A DNA stretch of 64,000 bases, taken from Lytechinus variegatus. Taxonomy: Eukaryota > Echinodermata > Echinoidea > Temnopleuroida > Toxopneustidae. Numbering within the stretch: the stretch's first letter is position 1; every line of letters starts with the position of its first letter. The DNA is taken from contig NC_054740.1 of the NCBI RefSeq assembly GCF_018143015.1, positions 53,440,779 to 53,504,778 on the forward strand, in the 5' to 3' direction. Below, in pieces: positions 55,834-64,000 of the stretch. Position numbers and translations under genes: made by a program. Under the pieces are notes generated by a model that was given only the letters and a program-made list of their open reading frames with translations, made no database searches and had not been told where the DNA came from.

Positions 55834-57933
55834 GATCTTGCGATTGAGGAATGGTTAGATGTATTTAATGAGTCAAATTCAGATATTGCTTACACAAATT
55901 TTAACCAAAAATTGCAGAAATATTACGATAAAAATTTTCCTCTATCACCTATCAAAAAAAGAAAAGCAAAAATGCCATGGATTACTAAAGCTATTCTACG
56001 ATCCATACATACCAGAAATAAACTATACAAGACATTTTTAAAGAACCCTTCTATTCAAAACAAAAATAAATATAAAACTTATAGAAATAGACTAACCAAT
56101 ATAATTCGGGCTTCTCGCAAATTGTTTTATTCCGAGAAACTTAACAAAGTTAAATCAAACATGAAAGCCACATGGGAGATCATCAATGATTTGATTGGCA
56201 AGAAACCCAAAGTATTACCTAAAGACAATTTCACAGTTCATGCTGCTGCAATAAATTCAGATGATGTAGCTGATACCTTTAATTCCTTTTTCGTTAACAT
56301 AGGACCCTCTTTGGCAAACAACCTTGCCAAACCAAACCAAAGTTTTGCAAAATTTCTTCCCACACCCATCAATTCTTCCCTATTCTTTAACCCCACAAAT
56401 GTTCAGGAAATAATTGAAATAACAAAAAATCTCAAATCCAGCAAATCAAAGGGATATGATAGAATTAGTACTTTCCTCCTTAAGCAGATCATACATTATA
56501 TTGTCACTCCATTGTGTCATATTTTTAATCTGTCGATCAGCACCGGTAAATGTCCAGATCCCCTTAAAATTGCAAAGGTAAATCCTGTTTTAAAAAAAGA
56601 CAATCCACATGAAATAACAAATTATAGGCCTATTTCTATTCTCCCCAGCATATCCAAAATATTAGAGAAGATTATTTACAAAAGACTTTATAAGTTCCTA
56701 GATACTTTTCAGTTTCTAAATTCAAACCAATATGGATTCAGGAAAGGGCATTCAACTGATCAGGCTTTAATACAAATATACGATAAAATTACAAATGCAA
56801 TGACAAATAAAGAACACATAATAGGAGTATTCATGGACCTAAGCAAAGCATTCGACACTCTTGACCACCAGATTTTACTTAAAAAACTTGAAAATTATGG
56901 AATTCGGGGAATCACACTATCATGGTTTGAGAGTTATTTGACTGATAGAAAACAATATGTCACTCACAATAATATTTCTTCTAATTTTCAGACAATAAAA
57001 TGCGGAGTTCCACAAGGATCGATCCTTGGCCCCCTACTTTTCCTTATATATATTAATGATTTGACTACTGTAACGCCTTTATTATCATTTGTATTATTTG
57101 CCGATGACACAAACATTTTTTGTTCACACACTAGCTTAGAAACTTTAGTAGATACATTTAATCGTGAATTACCTAAACTATCTTTATGGTTTAAATGTAA
57201 TAGGCTATCACTTAATATAGACAAAACAAACTTTATGTATTTTAAGCATACAAGTTCACATATTACTGAGTTTCCATACGACATAAGCATAGATAATATT
57301 CCACTCAAAAGGAAAAAAGAAACAAAGTTTTTAGGTGTCACAATAGATGAAAATTTAAATTGGAATGAACATATACGTTGTATAACTACTAACATCTCCA
57401 GAAACGTAGGTGTACTTTACAAAATGAAAAACATAATTCCTCATACTACACTCGTTTTACTCTACAATTCATTGATATTGCCGTATATATCGTACTGCAA
57501 TATAGTTTGGGCAACGTGTGCAAAAACTAAAATTAATACAATATATTTATTACAGAAAAAAGCAATTCGAATTTGTACTAATTCGCAATATTTATCACAC
57601 ACAAATCCATTATTCCATAAACTAAAGACTCTAACTATTTTTGACATAAATTCATTTCAAAGCTTACTGCTTATGTTCAAATACGTAAATAACATGCTCC
57701 CACCTTCATTTCACAATTTTTATACTATGAACACATCTATCCATTCATACCCTACGCGGAACTCTTCTAATTTCCATTTAATCAACCCCAAATTGCTTAT
57801 TGCGCAGAGATCCATAAGACACCATGGTCCTGATTTGTGGAACTCTCTACCAGAATCTATAAAAAGATCCACGTCCCTTTACTCATTTAAAGCAAACGTT
57901 AAATCCATGTTGATATCAGAATATTTGAAGTAA
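55834..57933 (+). CDS. LINE ORF2 fragment: reverse transcriptase without endonuclease
   Basis: Roughly 699 codons lie between the truncation point and the stop. The frame begins DLAIEEWLDVFNE, the linker after the missing endonuclease. The first stop upstream is TAA at 55801, and the reading frame crosses the target duplication, so no native start codon is present. Palm-domain motifs are complete (SKAFDTLDH, GVPQGSILGP, FADDTN). Unlikely to move by itself, since cleavage of the target needs the lost domain. Confidence 0.88.
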   Translation, partial: DLAIEEWLDVFNESNSDIAYTNFNQKLQKYYDKNFPLSPIKKRKAKMPWITKAILRSIHTRNKLYKTFLKNPSIQNKNKYKTYRNRLTNIIRASRKLFYSEKLNKVKSNMKATWEIINDLIGKKPKVLPKDNFTVHAAAINSDDVADTFNSFFVNIGPSLANNLAKPNQSFAKFLPTPINSSLFFNPTNVQEIIEITKNLKSSKSKGYDRISTFLLKQIIHYIVTPLCHIFNLSISTGKCPDPLKIAKVNPVLKKDNPHEITNYRPISILPSISKILEKIIYKRLYKFLDTFQFLNSNQYGFRKGHSTDQALIQIYDKITNAMTNKEHIIGVFMDLSKAFDTLDHQILLKKLENYGIRGITLSWFESYLTDRKQYVTHNNISSNFQTIKCGVPQGSILGPLLFLIYINDLTTVTPLLSFVLFADDTNIFCSHTSLETLVDTFNRELPKLSLWFKCNRLSLNIDKTNFMYFKHTSSHITEFPYDISIDNIPLKRKKETKFLGVTIDENLNWNEHIRCITTNISRNVGVLYKMKNIIPHTTLVLLYNSLILPYISYCNIVWATCAKTKINTIYLLQKKAIRICTNSQYLSHTNPLFHKLKTLTIFDINSFQSLLLMFKYVNNMLPPSFHNFYTMNTSIHSYPTRNSSNFHLINPKLLIAQRSIRHHGPDLWNSLPESIKRSTSLYSFKANVKSMLISEYLK

Positions 57934-57957
57934 AATTTCTGTGTCGTTGTGTCATTA

Positions 57958-58045
57958 AAGCATCATCACCATCATCATCCTCTCCATCACCTTCATCTTC
58001 ACCATTTCACCGTCATCTTCATCCTTATCATCTCCATCTTCAATG
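57958..58045 (+). repeat. (CATCAC/CATCTTC)n tract in the LINE 3' untranslated region
   Basis: Trinucleotide-like CATCATCACCATCATCATCC sequence directly after the stop codon. Confidence 0.8.
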
Positions 58046-58386
58046 CTCAAATTAGATTACTGCTGTTTTTCATAAAATGTACTGTGTATCGATTCTGCTG
58101 TATTAATGTATTATATTAATCAATGAGTTTTAACCTGGGGTTGTCATTTTTCAAGCAATCTGCTTATGATGACAATCCTTCTCCTGCAAATTGTAAATGT
58201 TAACTAATTTGGTATGAGATCAATTTTGTTTGTAATGATAATTTTAGTACATTTAGTTATGATTCATGCCAAAAAAATTATCAATATACTGTTTGTTATG
58301 TTATGGAAAATGTATTCTATACGAATGATGTAATTGCAGAAGTAAACAATAAAATCAAATCAAATCAAATCAAATCCTTTAAAAGT

Positions 58387-60814
58387 AATTTCCGCTCTGG
58401 CTGCCAGCGGCTGATTCATGTGAATGTTCTTATGAAAAGTTTACTGTTGTACGATATGTCATCTGCGAATTGATACTGGTGTTTCAATAGGCGCCTAAAT
58501 CGAAAAGAAAATTGTCACGTTTGGCATTAAACCCTCAGGAGATGCTCCTTTTCTCAATTTTTTTCCTGTGTCAAATGGAGGTCATAACCGGAACTTTGCT
58601 AAGTTGAAAGGTCAAAGGTCAGACGTCGGGTCCGACTCTCGTCAGTCCCATCGGGATAGACTTGGTAGAACAAAATGAAAATGGCCTTTTAATGGGTAAT
58701 GCACAGGTATTTTAATGCCACTTGTGGGACGAGTTTCTAATAAAAGCTGAATATCAAAACCATATTGCCTAGTCTGTATTCGCAGACACATGTTTCATTG
58801 GTTATCTTGCAAATTAACAGAGTGAGATCGAGGTCTGGTCCTCCTGTTCGAGCAGTATCAAGAATAGCAAATACATTGGCCCTTATTCTGAACTCTGGTT
58901 TGAATTAAATCCCGGTTTACAGTTGTGGTTTTAACTATGGAGGGCCTAAATCCCTAACAGTACACATTCAATATATCAACTCATAGGACACCAAAATTGT
59001 TCAAAATTGTCTGGTAATGATAACTGAAGTATTTTTCTTCATTATGAAAGCAAAAGAAAAAAAATAGTAAGCATAAGAAATGTACAATATAAACAGAATT
59101 TTTGAACTTTTGGCTCCCCTTAATTTTGGCACAAAAACCTGACTTCAGAATACGGGCCATTGATTTTACATTGACTGTTATGCATACACCCGTAAATCAA
59201 AGATATTCAGGCTTATGTCAATGAGGTTTACATAACATATGGAAGGTAAGCGAAACAATACCCTTATTTTGTTCCAGAGTTAAACTTTTTGTGAAACTAT
59301 AACAAATAAGAGTAAGTTTTCATAACGCCCTCATTTACACGAGCTGTTCGAAAATTGATTCATTCGATGGTATTACCCATTATTCTCTTTAATGATTCAT
59401 CTAAATATATAGGACCTCTGTGGAATAAAAATCAAATAATTTATTTTTCATCTCATGTCAATTTCATTTCATTTTGTTGTAAAAGAAACCTCGGGATAAA
59501 GCCGGGAGTTTCCTTCAAAACTGAAAAGAACGGAAGTGAGGAAAGCGGGAACTCCCACGCGAGACCACACCTTGGTAGTCTTTTATTCAGCGCACAAGAG
59601 AAAAATGGTGTTAACGTTTTAAGAATACGGTGGTATTAAAATATCACGTGACTAAAGTCTGGAATTTAAACTCTAAAACACGGTTCATGATGGGGGCAAG
59701 TCGATGATACGATCAGCAGATAACTTGTGTGCAAATTGAGGGAGGGTGTCTCTGATGAAGGTGGGGGGTTTAAGTGTGCAAATTTTAGCATTTGTATGAA
59801 AGAGAGGGAAATGATAGAGAACGTAAGTGAAGAGTAGGGTTTAGGGGAGGTTGTGAGATGGGGGTGGGGGGTGGGGAGGTGGAGGCAAATGACATTATAC
59901 AGGTACAGGTTGTTTAGTCACTAGTTCAAATTTTCCTTCAATGAGGCCTATGTAATATGAGTTCTTACATGCCATTAAAGCCGTTTTCGACAAGCACAAT
60001 CAAAATCCCTTTGACAGTTTGAAGGTAATATTCGTACAGCAGTATAAATCTTTGTTTGTTCAGTAGCTATCCATTTTGACACTGTTATTTGGCCACAAAA
60101 TCTGATGGAACCATCATTGACCGGTCAAATAGAATAGAGAAGATCTATTGTTACTTACAATGAATGGCAATATCATAATATTATGAGAATGCGGAATGCC
60201 ATTAAATAGGCCCAAACCGTTCCCCCAATACTTTGTCAACTGATCTTAGAACTTACATGAAGTTTAAAGCAAATACGAACCAGCAGGCTATAGCAGCCTT
60301 GTAGTTGTGTATAAGCATCTCACTATTGATCCTTAAATATTGATAAATATTTGTGGCTAACACCTAGCGTCCATGGATGAACAGACGATATTTTTTAATC
60401 ATTTTTCTTAACTTCATAATGATAATTCTAACACACAATCTTATTTTATTAACAGATATTATTCAAATTCTCTGAACATTCTATTTTCTGTTACCAGTAC
60501 CAACGTTTATCTTTTAACGATATGATTTCTTAACAGGTACATGATTTATCTGCATCTATGCATGCCTGGAGATGAGAACCGCCCTGTCACTGCTAACCAT
60601 TCTCATAAATACGTCGGTACTAAAAACGAGAATAGCTGGTGGAGACTATAGAAGAAACTATTATCGCATACATCATCTTGTCATTTAACTGTCAGCCTTT
60701 AAGGATAAGAAGTCAAGTGGTATATTGACTGCAAATTTATTATATACAAAATTGACAAGGGCGATACTCCGAATAGTTCAGGCAACCATGGCAACACTTT
60801 TTAAACTCTACTTG
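58387..60814. other. No recognised gene
   Basis: Nothing supportable. It includes a G-rich stretch near 59850-59890. Confidence 0.4.
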
Positions 60815-60818
60815 TTAA

Positions 60819-61692
60819 AGGACAAGTTCCTCCAAACAAAAAGTTCTTTTGAATAAAAAGAGAAAACTCCAACAGACACAACACTGAAAATTTCATCAAA
60901 ACAGGATGTAAAATAATAAAGTTGAGATATTTTTAAAATTTCACAAAACAGTTATAATAAGAAAGTTGAGTCAAAAAGTTCTTTTGAATAAAAAGAGAAA
61001 ACTCACACAAACACAACACTGAAAATTTCATCGAAACCTAATGGAAAATAAGAAAGTTGAGACATTTTAAGACTTCACAAAACAGTTATAATAAGAAAGT
61101 TGAGACAAAAAGTTCTTTTGAATAAAAAGAGAAAACTCCAACAGACACAACACTGAAAATTTCATCAAAACAGGATGTAAAATAATAAAGTTGAGACATT
61201 TTAAAATTTCACAAAACAGTTATATGCATATCCTGATGTGTATGCAAATGAGGGGACTGATGATGTCATCCACTCACTATTTCTTTTTCTTTTTATAATG
61301 TAAAATATGATATATTCTCAATTTTCCATCATTGTCATGTGAAAAAAGTTGTATTCCTCTCAGAACATGTGGAAGTACCATTTCAAAAATATTTTATGGT
61401 TCAGTCAAGTTGGTCCTCATTGTCAAATTTGTGCAAAATGAAATATTGCATATTTCAAACAATACAAAATAAAAGAAATAGTGAGCGAGAGATATCATCG
61501 ATCATCGACTCTCTCTATTGCATGTCACTGACTTGTTCATATAACTATTTTGTGAAAAGTTAACTTTAACATTAACTTTATAACTTTAAAATGTCATAAC
61601 TTTCTTGTTTTACATCCGATTTTGATGAAATTTTTCAGCGTTATCTTTGTTTGATTTTTCTCTATTGAGTTAAATCAACATTTTTCTGGCCT
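60819..61692. mobile_element. TTAA MITE, AGGTCAAGTCC-related, with internal triplication
   Basis: 874 bp. TTAA on both sides; the left end is AGGACAAGTTCCTCC and the right end AACATTTTTCTGGCCT is diverged. A segment of about 135 bp beginning AAGTTCTTTTGAATAAAAAG occurs three times in direct order (60841, 60977, 61110). The interior otherwise matches the 37150 element. Confidence 0.78.
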
Positions 61693-63225
61693 TTAAAAAT
61701 ATCACGTTCAGGCAATGAACATTGTATGACCGGTGAACTGTTATTGTGATTACCTTGAGTAAATAAAATAATATAAGTTGCAGACGCATGAAGGCATCAC
61801 AGAAACATCAAAAACAAAATTTTACTTCTCCGTAACTAAGCAGGTAACGTCATTGAAATAAGTAATGGGTGTCGTCTTTAGGATCTGGTTGATGCAGGGG
61901 GGGTCAAGTTATGTGTGGAAATAGAGCATAGTTATTGAAATTGCAGCTCGTAGAAGGGTTTTAATATTTGATTTTGCCTTGCTATGTATAATTTGTTTAT
62001 CTTAAAAACTTAACTTTTCATTATTACGGTCTTTCATCTTAGGATAGGTCGGACCTGGTCGGCTCTTAAGTATGTTTCCGACCTCCCCTCCCCCAATACT
62101 GCTATCAAATCTACAAGCAAAAAAATAAAATAATAAGCAACAATGATTATAACAATATTATCCATTCTAAAAACGATAGTAGATAACGTGTGAAACCAAA
62201 CCAAAAGTTTACGATCTCCAACGAAAAGAATTTCTATTGCAATAATTCACATCGACATAAACATGATAAAATGTTTACAGATTTGCCACATAACTGTGAT
62301 TTCACTAAATGATTATTTTGTGTTAAAATTCTCTCTATTTTGCTTCTAAAAAACGAAATGACAATGAATTTTTCTTTTTCCACTGATTAAGTTCTGCATT
62401 AACAGAATTTCAGACTTTGGCCTTTAGAGATTAAAGAAGTACCGCCCTCGTCGTTATCTCTATTATTTGAGCATAAACAATCTTACTTTAACAAAAAGAA
62501 AACGTGTATTTTGAATTTACAGACGAATCTTCAACGTCGTATAGTTTATTGACTTGAATTGATTATGGAGTAAAATAAATGTTTTTATTTCTCAGTTGTG
62601 TGTGTACGAGTGAGCCACGTGTCGGTGTGTGTTCGGCGTGTGTGCGTTAGATATGAGGGTGATGGTGATGGGCTGAGAGGGTGTGCGTGTGTTTGTGTGT
62701 GTGTGGAAAGAAACCCAACATGCATGAATTCCACATCCTTCCCAAGCAATACATTTCAATTCAATGCAATTCATTTTGTTTGAAGCTTCATTATTGTTTT
62801 CTTTATTTACACTTCCAATCAACCAAGTTATGCGTGTTTTTAATAATAACAGGTTTTGCTTTCATGGTCTCAAGACGGCAAGGCCATCATAATTATATCG
62901 AATATTACATGAGTATACAAAGGCAGTTGTTATGCCGACATCATGAAATGTGAGCTTTTCCCTGTTTACACACATTTTTAGTTGACGTTCAATCAATGTC
63001 GCATGAATATGCTGTATAAGGTACTCGTATACAAGCCCTAACAAAAGGTATCGTTATTTTTTCTTTTGAGTCGTTTAGAAATAACAAAATTCATCCAATC
63101 ATTGAAAAGGAAAACAATAAATGCTTCATACAGATCCCAAGATTTCCGTAAAACACGAATCTACTAAAAACTGTCCTGTCTTTTGTTGTGGAATTCCAGC
63201 AATACAAAAGGGAAGGTATGTCTAC
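61693..63225. other. No recognised gene
   Basis: AT-rich, with a GT-rich microsatellite at 62598-62705. No coding signal was accepted. Confidence 0.4.
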
Positions 63226-63600
63226 TATCATTATAATAATGATAATAATAGGCATTTATATAGCGCCATCTATCTAGAAATATTCTATTCCGAGGCGCAC
63301 AAGAAAAGAAAGAATGAGAAAGTTTGGATGAGTGTCAAAGTGCCAATAACTAATACTATTACAAAAGATAAGATTTCAGTTTAGATTTGAAGGTCCCCAG
63401 TGATTGTATAATTCTTAAATTTAACGGCAAATTATTCCAGAGAGAAGGTGCTGAGGCAGAGAGAGCTCGTGCACACCATATGCTACACGTGTCTTTGGAG
63501 TGCTGGTGCGATGATCTCAGGCTTCGAGCTGGTGCAGAAGGCGTGACAAGGTCTTGTAGATGTAACTACATTACATCTGTCTCAACTTCTTAGTAGTTTT
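63226..63600 (+). repeat. SINE-like or dispersed repeat after (TAA/GAT)n
   Basis: ATAATAATAGGCATTTATATAGCGCC echoes the tail at 53.86 kb (motif TTTATATAGCGC). The following ORF fragments are weak. Low-confidence repeat call. Confidence 0.35.
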
Positions 63601-63812
63601 GGTTTATGATTGATGAGCTGTATTTCTTTGAGTTACTATTTGTGCGTACACTGTGTTATCATTTAATTAGCATTATTTGTTCAGTTTATAATGGTCTGGC
63701 CTTGACATGTTATACTCAATGTCAGTCAAATAAAATTATGTAATCGAAAATGACGCGCTGTTTTCAATGCCGACCTTTACCCCATGCAGTCTTTCTCTCT
63801 GTCTTTTCTTTC

Positions 63813-63842
63813 TGTTTCTCTCTCTCTCTCTCTCTCTCTCTT
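63813..63842 (+). repeat. (CT)n microsatellite
   Basis: About 14 CT units. Confidence 0.9.
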
Positions 63843-64000
63843 GTTCACCCTACTTGAAAGTCTGATCTAATTTTAAGACATGCATGCTATTGTCTGATAG
63901 TGATACTGTCATGATACACGTGGTTGACTAATTAAGGCCAAGAAAACTGTAATTAAGTTTGAAGGTTCCAATGATATTCAGGAAGGGCGACATCTTAACC

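Larger units (their letters stand above)
55834..58377 (+). mobile_element. 5'-truncated LINE with intact reverse transcriptase frame
   Basis: A frame open from 55804 to the TAA at 57931-57933 encodes the reverse transcriptase part of a non-LTR ORF2: NYRPISILPSISKILEKIIY, YGFRKGHSTDQAL, MDLSKAFDTLDHQILLKKL, GVPQGSILGPLLFLIYINDL, and FADDTN with the catalytic Asp pair, ending with the FHLINP...DLWNSLPESIKRSTSLYSFK C-terminal region. The apurinic endonuclease domain is missing. The 3' untranslated region ends in about four TCAAA units. TTTAAAAGT occurs at both ends (55825-55833 and 58378-58386), a 9-bp target duplication. The class resembles Jockey/CR1-group LINEs. The absence of any stop suggests recent insertion. 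Confidence 0.88.

Overview
This is a metazoan nuclear genome window, most likely from an echinoderm and probably a sea urchin. It is AT-rich, its genes are split by GT-AG introns, and it is packed with non-autonomous transposons and simple repeats. The echinoid assignment is inference from the repeat style: a long foldback element resembling sea urchin TU elements, TTAA-flanked palindromic MITEs, and a membrane-type alpha-carbonic anhydrase. No species call is attempted. No bacterial-type operon, CRISPR array, rRNA or intact tRNA gene was seen.

Three protein genes can be rebuilt by splicing, all on the minus strand. (1) A five-exon short-chain dehydrogenase/reductase of the retinol dehydrogenase 8 / 17-beta-HSD type 1 group lies at 3735-12944. 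All splice phases agree, and the predicted protein is 318 residues with every SDR motif present. Its last ~20 codons and stop lie inside a MITE. (2) A two-exon family-31 glycosidase of the MYORG type lies at 16842-19422 (657 residues, N-terminal membrane anchor). (3) A GPI-anchored-type alpha-carbonic anhydrase lies at 29790-35015. Five exons are visible and all three zinc histidines are present; the signal-peptide exon was not found. The three genes do not form an obvious pathway.

The rest is repeat-driven. From left to right: a TA-flanked element (391-1218) between duplicated flanks; foldback elements inside the SDR introns (4.3-5.3 kb, 6.9 kb, and a 2.5-kb TU-like foldback at 8.05-10.53 kb that contains a nested TTAA MITE); a tRNA-derived SINE (about 11 kb); an element with a perfect 8-bp target duplication (11.86-12.41 kb); small MITEs and a LINE 3' fragment (13-16.3 kb); palindromes at 20.8 and 24.3-25.4 kb; a tandem MITE pair (26.6-27.4 kb); transposons and a minisatellite inside the carbonic anhydrase introns; a second foldback (35.5 kb); further MITEs at 37, 39.7, 44, 44.7, 46.7, 52, 54 and 61 kb; and a young 5'-truncated LINE with an intact reverse transcriptase frame (55.83-58.38 kb).

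From 35 kb to the right edge no host gene could be supported. I found no clear candidate for an undescribed multi-gene system. The most informative items are the capture of a MITE as the 3' end of the SDR gene, the asymmetric TU-like foldback, and several insertions whose target duplications can be read directly.
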